Shown here one piece after another: positions 28,490 through 37,161 of a stretch of DNA of 64,000 bases. Position 1 is the first letter of the stretch. The number at the start of each line of letters is the position of its first letter. The notes under the pieces are model-generated. The model saw only the letters and a list, made by a program, of their open reading frames with translations. It had not been told where the DNA came from and searched no databases. Made by a program: the position numbers and the translations under genes. The stretch is from positions 67,283 to 131,282 of the forward strand of contig JACKIB010000014.1 in assembly GCA_020638695.1 (NCBI GenBank), read 5' to 3'. The DNA comes from Planctomycetota bacterium (GTDB lineage Bacteria > Planctomycetota > UBA1135 > UBA2386).

Positions 28490-28499
28490 GAATAGTCCG
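28414..28499 (-). repeat. Dispersed repeat A, copy 2
   Basis: Second copy of the 86-base repeat also found at 13565-13650, same strand, about five mismatches by eye. It covers the start codon and first 25 or so codons of the gene at 28001-28489. Confidence 0.75.
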
Positions 28500-28519
28500 G
28501 CTAGGAGGTGTGTCCTGCA

Positions 28520-28927
28520 ATGGCAGACAGATTGGTCTTTCTCGCCGGCATCGTGCAGCTCGGGATCTCCGCCGTGAGCCTGGCACTGCCACGACTGCTC
28601 GGGTGGCGCGAGCAAATCGCCAAACTCGACGGTCTGTTGCGGTGCGTATTCTGGACCTACGCGGGCTACATCGTCGCCACCAATGTCTGCTGCGGTTTGC
28701 TGTCCATCCTGGCGGCGAGTTGGTTGACCGACGGCACGCCGCTCGCGCGAGCGGTGTGCGCGTACATCGCTACATACTGGGGTGCGCGGACACTTCTGCA
28801 GGTGTCCTCCTACCACCGGCACACGCCTCAGGGCGTCGGCTACCGCGTCGGTGAGGCGGCTGCAACCGGGGCGTTCGCGTTCTGTGCCGCGGTGTACGCG
28901 AGCGTAGCGTTTGGCGTCCTCTCATGA
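28520..28927 (+). CDS. Small membrane protein, about four helices
   Basis: A 135-residue hydrophobic protein (segments RLVFLAGIVQLGISAVSLAL, VFWTYAGYIVATNVCCGLLS, ARAVCAYIATYWGARTLLQV and AAATGAFAFCAAVYASVAFG). A clear ribosome-binding site, AGGAGGTG at 28503-28510, fixes the ATG at 28520. I do not know the family. It precedes an MBOAT/wax-synthase-like gene by 162 bases on the same strand, so the pair may work together in lipid or polymer acylation; this is inference from position only. Confidence 0.7.
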   Translation: MADRLVFLAGIVQLGISAVSLALPRLLGWREQIAKLDGLLRCVFWTYAGYIVATNVCCGLLSILAASWLTDGTPLARAVCAYIATYWGARTLLQVSSYHRHTPQGVGYRVGEAAATGAFAFCAAVYASVAFGVLS

Positions 28928-29089
28928 CAATCCAAGAGATCCGCGCCCTCCAGCACCCGTCACCCCCCGAGAGCCTCGCCGAATCCACCCATTCGCCTGC
29001 GTCTTCGGGCGGCGACCTGCGCCGGTATCCACGAACCCCCTGATCGCCCTTCTGTGGTGCAGACTCTCAGAGGCTAGCCCGGACCCTTC

Positions 29090-30115
29090 ATGAGCCGCGC
29101 CGCCAGCGCAGCGGAAGGTCCCACGGGCCCAGCGGCATTTGCGCCCAGCTCATGGGAAGTCGCGGTTGCGGTCGAGATCCTCGCCGTGGCGGCGCTCGCG
29201 ATCGGCTTCGTGCTGCAGCGCGCCATGCCGCACCCAACCCGGCGCGCGCTTGCCTGGTCACTCCCCGTGGCGCTCGTCGCCGGAGCGCACCATGTCCTCG
29301 ATGGCGAAGGCGCCGGCTTTCGGATGGCTGCCCTGCTCCTAGTTTTGTGCTACGGGATGAAGGCCGTAGTCGCCGTCGAGGCGCGGGCCTCGGGGCTTCA
29401 ACCACTCGGCCTCGCGCGTTGGTTGGCGTTTGCGGCGATCTGGTTCGGGATGCAGCCGCGCGAGTTCTCGCCCGTGCCATCCGGTCGTGTTCGAGTCCGG
29501 AGCCCCTCGACGGTACGGCTCGTTCTGTGTGGTCTGGTCTGGAGCGGTGCTGGGGTCGCGGTGCTGGTGACCACTGCCCGGTGCTGGCACAGCGAGGAGC
29601 ACCTGCAGCTCGCCGGGCTGCTGTTCGTGCTCGGCTTCAGCATGTGCGTGCACTTCGGTCTGATCCATCTCCTGGCCGCATTGCTGCGCTCGTGCGGGTT
29701 CGCGACCGAACCGCAGTTCCACGCGCCGTGGCGTGCATCGAGTCTGCAGGACTTCTGGGGACGGCGCTGGAACGCGGCGTTCGCGGCGATGACGGTACTC
29801 GCGATCTACCGGCCACTGGCCAGCCGGATCGGCCGTGGTGCGGCGATCATGGCGGGGTTCCTCGCCTCCGGCCTACTGCACGAGGTCGCGTGCAGCCTCC
29901 CGGTGCGCGCCGGGTTCGGTGGTCCCGGTGCGCACTTCGCGTTGCACGGGGTCGGTGTGTGGATCGAACGCTGGTTCGAGCGGCGTGGCCGGCTGCTGCG
30001 GGGGGTGCCCGCGCGGGTATGGGTGTGGACATGGGTACTGTTGCCGCTACCCCTCTTGTTTCACCAGCCGTTCCTCCGTGGAGTCGTTCTGCCGTGGCTC
30101 GTGGCCGCACGGTGA
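29090..30115 (+). CDS. MBOAT/wax-synthase-like membrane acyltransferase
   Basis: A 341-residue polytopic membrane protein with about eight helices. The segment SSLQDFWGRRWNAAFAAM near residue 217 and GFLASGLLHEVACSLP near 260 match the paired DFWxRRW...SGxxHE motifs of the MBOAT_2/wax synthase group, where the histidine is the proposed catalytic residue. The expected reaction is transfer of an acyl chain to a hydroxyl acceptor at the membrane. The N-terminal 20 residues are soluble. The ATG at 29090 begins the protein just before the first helix. Placed after the small membrane protein at 28520. Confidence 0.78.
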   Translation: MSRAASAAEGPTGPAAFAPSSWEVAVAVEILAVAALAIGFVLQRAMPHPTRRALAWSLPVALVAGAHHVLDGEGAGFRMAALLLVLCYGMKAVVAVEARASGLQPLGLARWLAFAAIWFGMQPREFSPVPSGRVRVRSPSTVRLVLCGLVWSGAGVAVLVTTARCWHSEEHLQLAGLLFVLGFSMCVHFGLIHLLAALLRSCGFATEPQFHAPWRASSLQDFWGRRWNAAFAAMTVLAIYRPLASRIGRGAAIMAGFLASGLLHEVACSLPVRAGFGGPGAHFALHGVGVWIERWFERRGRLLRGVPARVWVWTWVLLPLPLLFHQPFLRGVVLPWLVAAR

Positions 30116-30165
30116 GCAGTCGGTAGCTCCTCGGATCGCGGATTCGCCGCGTGGAACGACCGCGG

Positions 30166-30915
30166 CTACCCGCGCTTCACCGCGGTCAGCACGTGCGAGC
30201 ATCGGTTCTCGTGCACGATGCCGAACTCCGGAGAGTCCGCATCGTGCACCCGGACATCCGTCAACCCCGCGGCCTGCACCGAGCCGAGCAGACCCTCCAG
30301 CGAGAACAGCCGCATCTCCAGCGTCGAGCCTGCGCCATCGTGGAACACCGGATCGGAGTACACCTCCCGTCGACCGTCGCGCGTGATGTTCTCGACGACC
30401 CGGTCTGCACCCTTGCCCACGATCCGGAACCGGTGGAGCCGCGGGTAGTGCTCGACCGTCTCCCCGGTGAGCGCGTACGGCACCGAAAGGACCGCGACGC
30501 CCCCCACCGCCAGCAGTCGAGAGATGGACTCGAACGCCCGGTCGACGGGCGGCGGAATGTGCTCGAGCACATCCGAGGCGATCAGGAAGTCGCACTTCCC
30601 CAGTTGCCTTCGCGGTGGATCGAGTAGGTCCAGCTTGGGCCAACGATGGTAGTAGGTGTTGCGGTAGGCCAGACGCCGGCGCAGCCGGCGCGCGTAGCAG
30701 CGCGCATCGCTCAGGCCGATGCCGCGAAGGTCCTTCCGGCGCGGGAAGTCGGCGATGGCCTGCGACGTCCCGAACAACCGCTGGGAGAGTGCGAGCATCA
30801 GCGACCGAAAGCGTACGGTCGAACCACATCCTCGGCACGACGGTTGATCCCGGCCGAGCGTTGGCTGGCTCGACGCGTTCGACGTCGAGCAGATGTTGCA
30901 CACGAAGGTCAGCAC
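30166..30915 (-). CDS. SAM-dependent methyltransferase with N-terminal zinc ribbon
   Basis: A 249-residue class I methyltransferase-like protein. The N terminus has two CxxC pairs (FVCNICSTS and SCRGCGSTV), probably a zinc ribbon. The methyltransferase core shows FLIASDVLEHIPPPVDRAFE and LLAVGGVAVLSVPYAL, typical of motif II and III. The glycine-rich motif I is not clear (LRGIGLSDARC), so the SAM site may be degenerate. Such zinc-ribbon methyltransferases often lie in glycan or surface-polysaccharide loci. It lies 31 bases upstream of where pheT ends on the same strand, so it could be read from the same transcript as the pheST genes. Confidence 0.78.
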   Translation of the reverse strand: MLTFVCNICSTSNASSQPTLGRDQPSCRGCGSTVRFRSLMLALSQRLFGTSQAIADFPRRKDLRGIGLSDARCYARRLRRRLAYRNTYYHRWPKLDLLDPPRRQLGKCDFLIASDVLEHIPPPVDRAFESISRLLAVGGVAVLSVPYALTGETVEHYPRLHRFRIVGKGADRVVENITRDGRREVYSDPVFHDGAGSTLEMRLFSLEGLLGSVQAAGLTDVRVHDADSPEFGIVHENRCSHVLTAVKRG

Positions 30916-30946
30916 GGTGGCGCGTGGCCGCTGCCGTGCGGCCCCC

Positions 30947-33334
30947 TCACCCCCGTAGTTCTGCGCCGACCTCCGAGGCGCGCTCGCGCACCTTGGCCAA
31001 GAACTTCTCCTCGTCCTTGCCGGTGAGCGTGCGGTCGTCGGCCCCCAGCGTCACGGTGAAGTTCAAGCTCTTCGTGCCGGCTGGCAGACCCTCGCCGCGG
31101 TAGACCTCGAACAGCTCGACGCCGCGCACCAGCTTGCCCCCGGCGTGGCGCAGCAGCTCCGCGCACTGTTTCACCCGCGTTCCCTGCGGCACCAGGAGCG
31201 CGACGTCGACCGGCTGCGCGGGGAAGCGCGGTAGGTCGGCGAACCGACACGCGCTGGCGCCAGCACGCAGCAGTTGGCGCAGGTCGAGGTTGGCGAGCGC
31301 CACCCCGCGCGGCAGCTCGAGCTGGTGCGCGACCTGCGGGTGCAGTTCGCCGACGTAGCCGCACAATGTGGCACCGAGGGTGATCGCTACCGTCTTGCCG
31401 GGGTGGATCCACGGCAGTTCGTCCGAGCGACCGAGCAACTCGTCGAATGCGACCGCGAAGCCCGATCGGCGCAGGACACCCGCGACGCCGCTGCGCAGCG
31501 CCGGGTAGTCGAAGCCCGGGCCACCCGCCGCGGCGAGCGCGACCTCGCGCACCTCGTGCGGCAGCCCATCGGCGTCGCGAACTTCGGGGTGGTAGCCCTT
31601 TCCGTGTTCGAACAGGCAGACCGCGGGTGCGCTGCGCAGCGCGGTACCGAGCGCCTGCAGGACGCTGGGTAGCACGTGCCGGCGCATCCGACACACTTCG
31701 GGGGCCACCGGGTTGGCGACGACCGAGTGCGGCAGCGCGGCGACGCCGACGGCTTCGAGCAGGCGGTCGGGCACGAAGCTGTAGTTGTAGACCTCGTGGG
31801 CGTGCAGTTCGAGCGCCAGCATCCGGCACAGGTCGCGCGCCAGGATCAGCTCGGGCTCGCGGTGCGGCGGCAGCACCGCGCCGACCAACGGAGCCTCGGG
31901 GATGTTGTCGTAGCGGAACATCCGGCCGACCTCCTCGATCAGGTCGTCCTCGATGGCGATGTCCTTGCTGGCGCGGAACGACGGCACGGTGACGGCGAAG
32001 CCTTCGTCCGTGGTGCGCACGCCGAACTCCAGTCGCTCGAGGATGCCGCGCACCGTCGTGTCGTCGATGACGTGACCGAGCTTGAGGTCGAGGCGCGAGC
32101 GGCGCAACCGCACCTCGGGCGCCGTGAAGCGCCACGCTGCGGGATCGAGCAACGGCCCCGCGGGTGCGGCGCCGGGGCACAACTCTCCCAGCAAGCCGAC
32201 GAATCGGTGCACTGCCAGCTCGGCGCCGGCGGGGTCGAGGGTCTTCTCGAACCGCGCGCTCGAGTCGGTGCGCAAGCCGAGCCGGGTGCTGGTCCGCCGG
32301 ATGGTGGCGGCGTGGAAGGTCGCCGACTCGAGGAACAGCTCATTCGTGTCGGGCTCCACCATGCTGCCGAGGCCACCCATGATGCCGGCCAGCGCCACCG
32401 GCGCGCCGCCCGACGTGATCAGCAGATCGCTCGGCTCGAGCTCCCGTTTCTGCTCGTCGAGTGTCACCATGCCCTCGCCTGCGCGCGCACGGCGCACCAC
32501 GACGTCACCGGCGAGCCGCCGCCGGTCGAATGCGTGCATCGGTTGGCCGAGCTCGAGCATCACGAAGTTGGTCAGGTCGACCAGCAGGTTGATCGAGCGC
32601 TGCCCCACCGCGTGCAGCAGGTAGCGCATCCAATCCGGCGAGCGGGTTGCCTTCACCCCGCTCAGGCACACGCCGAGGTAGCGCGGACACGCGTCGGCAT
32701 CCTCGATGCGCAAGTCGAGCCGCGCACCGTCGTTTGGGAACGCGACCGGTGCGCCGAGCGGCTGCAGCTCGCGGCCGAGGATCGCCGCCAGCTCGCGGGC
32801 GAAGCCGTAGTGCCCCCACAGGTCCGGGCGGTGGTTGATCGACTTGTTGTCGATCTCCAGCACGTGGTCGGCGAGCGGCCGTACGCGCCCCAGGGTGATC
32901 CCGGGTGTGTAGTCCTTGTCCAGCACCAGGATGCCGTCGTGGTCCTCCGACAGCCCGAGCTCGCGCTCGGAGCAAATCATCCCCATCGACACCGCACCGC
33001 GGATCTTGGTCTTCTTGATCTTGGTTCCGTCGGGCAGCTCCTGGCCGACCTGGATCACCACCACCCGCTGCCCCTGCGCCACGTTGGGCGCCCCGCAGAC
33101 GATCTGCAGCGGTTCGCCCTGGCCGACGTCGACCGTCGTCAGCGACAGCTTGTCGGCGTCCGGGTGTCGCCCGCAGGTGAGCACGTGGCCGACCACCAGC
33201 TCGTCGAGACCGACCGCGAACGGGTGGATCGCCTCGACCTCGGCGGTGCTCATGGTCAGCGCGTCGCGGATCTGCTCGGGGCGCTGGTCGCTCAGGTCGA
33301 CGTAGCGCTGCAGCCAGCGGATCGAGATCTTCAT
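30947..33334 (-). CDS. pheT: Phenylalanyl-tRNA synthetase beta subunit
   Basis: The 795-residue beta chain of the alpha2-beta2 PheRS. Domain order is standard: N-terminal helix, EMAP/tRNA-binding fold (GHVLTCGRHPDADKLSLTTV), B3/B4 editing domain, B5 domain and a C-terminal anticodon-binding ferredoxin fold (RFPAQPVDVALLVPQGT). The length is normal for bacteria. The stop of pheS lies 10 bases upstream, so the two subunits are cotranslated from one message. The start ATG at 33334 fits KISIRWLQRYVDLSDQRPE. Confidence 0.96.
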   Translation of the reverse strand: MKISIRWLQRYVDLSDQRPEQIRDALTMSTAEVEAIHPFAVGLDELVVGHVLTCGRHPDADKLSLTTVDVGQGEPLQIVCGAPNVAQGQRVVVIQVGQELPDGTKIKKTKIRGAVSMGMICSERELGLSEDHDGILVLDKDYTPGITLGRVRPLADHVLEIDNKSINHRPDLWGHYGFARELAAILGRELQPLGAPVAFPNDGARLDLRIEDADACPRYLGVCLSGVKATRSPDWMRYLLHAVGQRSINLLVDLTNFVMLELGQPMHAFDRRRLAGDVVVRRARAGEGMVTLDEQKRELEPSDLLITSGGAPVALAGIMGGLGSMVEPDTNELFLESATFHAATIRRTSTRLGLRTDSSARFEKTLDPAGAELAVHRFVGLLGELCPGAAPAGPLLDPAAWRFTAPEVRLRRSRLDLKLGHVIDDTTVRGILERLEFGVRTTDEGFAVTVPSFRASKDIAIEDDLIEEVGRMFRYDNIPEAPLVGAVLPPHREPELILARDLCRMLALELHAHEVYNYSFVPDRLLEAVGVAALPHSVVANPVAPEVCRMRRHVLPSVLQALGTALRSAPAVCLFEHGKGYHPEVRDADGLPHEVREVALAAAGGPGFDYPALRSGVAGVLRRSGFAVAFDELLGRSDELPWIHPGKTVAITLGATLCGYVGELHPQVAHQLELPRGVALANLDLRQLLRAGASACRFADLPRFPAQPVDVALLVPQGTRVKQCAELLRHAGGKLVRGVELFEVYRGEGLPAGTKSLNFTVTLGADDRTLTGKDEEKFLAKVRERASEVGAELRG

Positions 33335-33344
33335 CGCTGCGGCC

Positions 33345-34364
33345 TCACACCTCGACGAACTGGCGCAGGAAGCGCAGGTCGCCGCCCATGAAGTAGCGGA
33401 TGTCGGGGATGCCGTAGCGCAGCATGGTCACCCGCTGCAGACCCATGCCGAACGCGAACCCGGTGTACTCCTCCGGATCGATACCGCCGGCGCGCAGCAC
33501 GTTGGGGTGGACCATCCCGCACGGCAGGATCTCGATCCAACCCGACTGCTTGCACACCTTGCAGCCCGCCCCACCGCACAACAGGCAGCGCACGTCGAGC
33601 TCGAAGCCGGGTTCGACGAACGGGAAGAAGCCGGGCCGCAGCCGCACCTCGAGGTCCTCGCGGCGCAGGATCACCCGCAGGCAGGTCTTCATGGTGTGGA
33701 TCAGGTTGGCCGTCGAAACCGCGCGGTCGACGACCAGCCCTTCCATCTGGAAGAAGGTGTGCTCGTGGCTGGCGTCCACCGTTTCCTGGCGGAAGCAGCG
33801 GCCCGGCACGATCACCCGCAGCGGCGGCCGGAAGCGGCGCATCGTGCGCACCTGCACCGGAGAGGTGTGGGTGCGCAGCAGCGTCCCGTCCTGCAGCCAG
33901 AACGTGTCCTGGACGTCGCGCGCCGGGTGGTCGGCGGGGATGTTCAGCGCCTCGAAATTGTAGTGCTCGGACTCGATCTCCGGCCCGTCCTGCCAGGTGA
34001 ACCCGAGGGACGTGAACAGCTCGACCAGCTCGTTCTGCACCGCGGTGATCGGGTGCAGGGTGCCCTGTGTCAGGGCCGGCCCGGGCTCGGTCGGGTCGAA
34101 GTCCGGTGCCGCCAGTTCGCGGGTGAGCGACTCGGCCTGCAAGTGGGCGCGCCGCGCGTCGAGTGCCGCCTGCAACTCCAGCTTCAACTGGTTGGCTGCC
34201 TTACCGGCCGCCGGACGCTCCGCCGCGGGGAGCGACGAGACGCCTCGCACCAATTCCTGCACCACCCCCTGCTTGCCCAGCAAGCCGTGGTCGATGCGAC
34301 GCAGCTCTGCCTCGTCGCCAGCGGCGGCGATTGCGTCGAGCCACTCCTGACGGCGGTTGTCCAT
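33345..34364 (-). CDS. pheS: Phenylalanyl-tRNA synthetase alpha subunit
   Basis: The 339-residue catalytic subunit of PheRS (class II). An N-terminal coiled coil is followed by HPITAVQNELVELFTSLGF, motif 2 in FRQETVDASHEHTFFQMEG and motif 3 in GFAFGMGLQRVTMLRYG. The ATG at 34364 was chosen because the sequence upstream in the frame overlaps rplT and lacks PheS character. A four-cysteine insert near CLLCGGAGCKVC is normal for this family. Sits between rplT (56 bases) and pheT. Confidence 0.97.
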   Translation of the reverse strand: MDNRRQEWLDAIAAAGDEAELRRIDHGLLGKQGVVQELVRGVSSLPAAERPAAGKAANQLKLELQAALDARRAHLQAESLTRELAAPDFDPTEPGPALTQGTLHPITAVQNELVELFTSLGFTWQDGPEIESEHYNFEALNIPADHPARDVQDTFWLQDGTLLRTHTSPVQVRTMRRFRPPLRVIVPGRCFRQETVDASHEHTFFQMEGLVVDRAVSTANLIHTMKTCLRVILRREDLEVRLRPGFFPFVEPGFELDVRCLLCGGAGCKVCKQSGWIEILPCGMVHPNVLRAGGIDPEEYTGFAFGMGLQRVTMLRYGIPDIRYFMGGDLRFLRQFVEV

Positions 34365-34420
34365 GTTCGTCGGTCCCCGCGCCGGACGCAGCGGCGGCTG
34401 ACCGCGCGGGCTGGCGCCGG

Positions 34421-34774
34421 CTAGGCGATCGCGGCCTTGGCTTGGCCGACCAGCTTGCCGAACGTGTTCGGGTCGTGGATCGCCAGCTCCGACAGCTCCT
34501 TGCGGTTGAGCTTGATCCCGGCCTTCTGCACGCCGTGGATGAAGCGGCTGTAGAGCATGCCGTGGGCCTGCACCGCGGCGCTGAGCCGGGCGATCCACAG
34601 CTGCCGGAAGTGGCGCTTACGCTGCCGGCGACCGGCGAACGCGAACGCGTCTGCCCGCTCGGTGGCCTCCGTGGCGGTGCGGATCAGGCGGCTGCGGCCG
34701 CCGCGAAAGCCCTTCGCCCGCTTGAGGATCCGGTTCTTCCGCTGCCGGCCGGGTTGACTGTAGGTTGCGCGCAT
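34421..34774 (-). CDS. rplT: 50S ribosomal protein L20
   Basis: The 117-residue L20, an early 23S rRNA assembly protein. The very basic N terminus (RKNRILKRAKGFRGGRSRL) and the C-terminal globular part (LNRKELSELAIHDPNTFGKL) match the family. It follows rpmI after 30 bases. In many bacteria L20 represses its own operon, but no clear pseudoknot target is identified here. Confidence 0.97.
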   Translation of the reverse strand: MRATYSQPGRQRKNRILKRAKGFRGGRSRLIRTATEATERADAFAFAGRRQRKRHFRQLWIARLSAAVQAHGMLYSRFIHGVQKAGIKLNRKELSELAIHDPNTFGKLVGQAKAAIA

Positions 34775-34804
34775 CGGCGTGTCGGGGAGCTTGGGTGAGG
34801 GGGG

Positions 34805-34999
34805 CTAGCCGTGCAGGCAGGCTGCCATGTTTCGGCCGTGTTGGCCGACCAGGATCCGGGCCTGCCGCAGGTTGCGCTTGCGCTTGCGGTCACGGCGTGC
34901 CAACAGGTGCGAGGTGAAGGCCTGGTGGCGCTTCACCTTGCCGCTCTTGGTCAGCTTCATGCGCTTGGCGACGCCTTTCTTGGTCTTCTGCTTCGGCAT
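34805..34999 (-). CDS. rpmI: 50S ribosomal protein L35
   Basis: The 64-residue L35, starting MPKQKTKKGVAKRMKLTKSG and ending in the usual basic helix. First gene of an rpmI-rplT-pheS-pheT unit on the minus strand. infC, which commonly precedes rpmI, is instead 12.4 kb away on the same strand at 47449. The 110 bases up to the divergent gene at 35110 must contain its promoter. Confidence 0.97.
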   Translation of the reverse strand: MPKQKTKKGVAKRMKLTKSGKVKRHQAFTSHLLARRDRKRKRNLRQARILVGQHGRNMAACLHG

Positions 35000-35109
35000 G
35001 CGAGTTCCCAGCGGGAAAGGGCGAGGACGCTACTCAGGGGGTGTGCGGCGAGCAAGGATCCGCGGGCAAATCTTTTGCGCCGCGCCGCCCCGTCCTGCAC
35101 CATCCCGCG

Positions 35110-35916
35110 ATGCCCGTGCTGCTCGCCGTCCTGCAGATCGCCGCCGTGGCGGCGATCGCTGTCGCCACGGTGCTGCCGCGGGCGCGCACCGCCGTGGGGG
35201 TGGTTCTGGTAGGCGCGGCGCTGGCTTCGGGCGCGGCCGCGCTGCTCGGGGCTGGCGCCCCACGGACCCTGACCGTGAGCCACCGCTTCTCCGCATACGT
35301 CGGTCTCCAGGTGGAGCATCGGGAGTTCCCGATCGAGACCACCCTGGCGCCGGGTTGGGTGTGGGGCGCGGTCGCCGCTGGATTCTGCCTGGCCTGGGCT
35401 CTGTGGGCCTTCCGGCAGCGCGGTGGCGGCCCCTCGCGTGCATTCGGCGCGCCGCTGCTGCTGGCGTGGTCGGGGAGCGCATGTCTGTTGGTTTTGGAGA
35501 AGGCCGCGGCCCCGGCGGCGCTGTTGGCGCCGTTCGACCTCGCTCCGGATCGGGTGATGTTTCCGGCGACCCTCGCGGGAGCACTGCTGCTCGGCCGTCC
35601 GCGCCGCCGGATGGTCGAACTGCTGCTCTACCTCGTGCTGTGGATCGCGGTCACCCGGCTGCCGCTCGCGGTGTTCGGCACCGTCGCGACCCGCGCCGCC
35701 CTGGGCACCCACCTCGACGTCCACGCGACCACCTATTTCGTGCCGCCGGGGACCGGCGTGGGGATCGAAGTGGAGCCGGCGGCCGCCCAGCAACTGCTGT
35801 GGATGGTGTGGATCCCGCACCTTCTGATGATGCCGTTCGTCTACTTGCTGAGCACCGGTGGGTTCGCATTCCTGGCGCGGATGTGGCACCAGCACCGCGG
35901 CCAGGCCGCGGCGTGA
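35110..35916 (+). CDS. Membrane protein of unknown function
   Basis: A 268-residue protein with about seven hydrophobic segments, beginning MPVLLAVLQIAAVAAIAVAT. A roughly 30-residue polar loop (TLTVSHRFSAYVGLQVEHRE) follows the second helix, and HLDVHATTYFVPPGTGVGIE is a second exposed loop. No family motif is recognised. The ATG at 35110 is preferred over the upstream GTG because it begins directly at the first helix. The gene is divergent from rpmI and convergent with the DUF1579 gene (19 bases between stops). Confidence 0.72.
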   Translation: MPVLLAVLQIAAVAAIAVATVLPRARTAVGVVLVGAALASGAAALLGAGAPRTLTVSHRFSAYVGLQVEHREFPIETTLAPGWVWGAVAAGFCLAWALWAFRQRGGGPSRAFGAPLLLAWSGSACLLVLEKAAAPAALLAPFDLAPDRVMFPATLAGALLLGRPRRRMVELLLYLVLWIAVTRLPLAVFGTVATRAALGTHLDVHATTYFVPPGTGVGIEVEPAAAQQLLWMVWIPHLLMMPFVYLLSTGGFAFLARMWHQHRGQAAA

Positions 35917-35935
35917 CCTCGGCGCGTCGCTCGCA

Positions 35936-37012
35936 CTACCGTTTGGTGTAGTCGAGCTTGAAGCACTGGAATGCCGCACCGGTACCCACGATGGTGTGCA
36001 CGCGGTGTTGGGTGAGTACACCCTTGTCGTCGAGCGACACCACCGAGCGCATCACGCTGGGCGTGCCGCCCATGGACGGCTTGGCCGCGGTGAACACGAG
36101 CTTCTGCTTGTCGACGAACCACCCGTGCTCGAGTGACGCCTCTCCCATGTTGTCGACCCACAGGCTGACGTAGCACTTGCTGGACGGGCTCCACGCCAGC
36201 GCACCCCACGCCTTGTAGGTGCCCATCGGCGACGGGTCGCCACGGCACTCGGTCTCCAGGACCGTGCCGCCGTAGATGGCAGTGGTGATGCTGCGGCCTC
36301 GGATCGGCATCTCCGGTTGCTTGGCGTCCATCCACATGCCGCCCTTGAAGTCGAAGGTGCCGGCGAAGCCCTTCAGCTTGTCCATCTCGGCGCCGGCCTT
36401 GACCATGAACGCGTGGGCTGCGTCGGCCGCCGAGACCTTCGGCGGTTCGTCACCCTTGCGCGTGTAGCTGCCGCGGACGTGGGCGAAGAACTTCCCGGCG
36501 CCGACCGCCTTCATACCGAGGATGTCCATCGACTTCTTGTCGGTGACGGTCGTGGTCCACCGTTCGACCTCGAGCTTGCCACCGTTCACCTGGCTGCTGG
36601 CGGTGACCATGGACTTGCCGTCCCAGTGGGCGATCGCCCGGTGCGCGGTGTGGTTGTTGCCGATCGACAACACCACGTACTCCTTTCGTAGCCCGTCGTA
36701 GCCGAGGAAGCTGCGGAACAGCAGGGTCTCCTTCATCCCCTCGAGGGTGATGGCAGCGTCCTCCTGGACGAAGAACCCGTCGAGCACCTTGTGGTACCAG
36801 GCCGTCGCGGTCCATTTGGTGTCCGGGTGGCCCGGATCGCTCGCCACTCCCGAACCCTCCCAGTAGCCCAGCAGGGGCTGGAATTTGCCGAGCTCGCTGG
36901 GGGGCTTCGGGGGCTGCATCGCGGCCGGGTCGACGGTGCCGTCCCCGGCTGCTTGGGCGAGCGCGGGCGCTGCGAAGAGGAACAGGGTGAGGATGTGTCG
37001 AAGGGTGTTCAT
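35936..37012 (-). CDS. Secreted DUF1579-like protein
   Basis: A 358-residue exported protein with a signal peptide (MNTLRHILTLFLFAAPALAQ). The body contains LLGYWEGSGVASDPGHPDTK and a string of beta strands such as GMKETLLFRSFLGYDG and KEYVVLSIGNNHTAHRAIAH, which recalls DUF1579/lipocalin-like domains found widely in Planctomycetota. The C-terminal half (WMDAKQPEMPIRGRSITTAI and after) looks like a second copy of the same fold. Function unknown; a lipocalin-type ligand role is possible. Stands 149 bases downstream of the GT-C-like gene on the same strand. Confidence 0.72.
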   Translation of the reverse strand: MNTLRHILTLFLFAAPALAQAAGDGTVDPAAMQPPKPPSELGKFQPLLGYWEGSGVASDPGHPDTKWTATAWYHKVLDGFFVQEDAAITLEGMKETLLFRSFLGYDGLRKEYVVLSIGNNHTAHRAIAHWDGKSMVTASSQVNGGKLEVERWTTTVTDKKSMDILGMKAVGAGKFFAHVRGSYTRKGDEPPKVSAADAAHAFMVKAGAEMDKLKGFAGTFDFKGGMWMDAKQPEMPIRGRSITTAIYGGTVLETECRGDPSPMGTYKAWGALAWSPSSKCYVSLWVDNMGEASLEHGWFVDKQKLVFTAAKPSMGGTPSVMRSVVSLDDKGVLTQHRVHTIVGTGAAFQCFKLDYTKR

Positions 37013-37161
37013 GTCGTCACGGTCTGGTTCGCGGGATGTATCGAAACAGGGAGGCGAGCCCCCAGTGGTTCGGATGCCGTCCAGACGAGCGGGTCCGGGC
37101 GGAATCGACAACTGGGGTGGATGATCCTGGGATTTCTTGCCCCGCCGTGCGCGTGGTCCGG

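Noticed and set aside
31676..33391. A 571-codon plus-strand frame opposite pheT
   Set aside because: Antisense shadow of a well-supported tRNA synthetase gene, with no recognisable domain.
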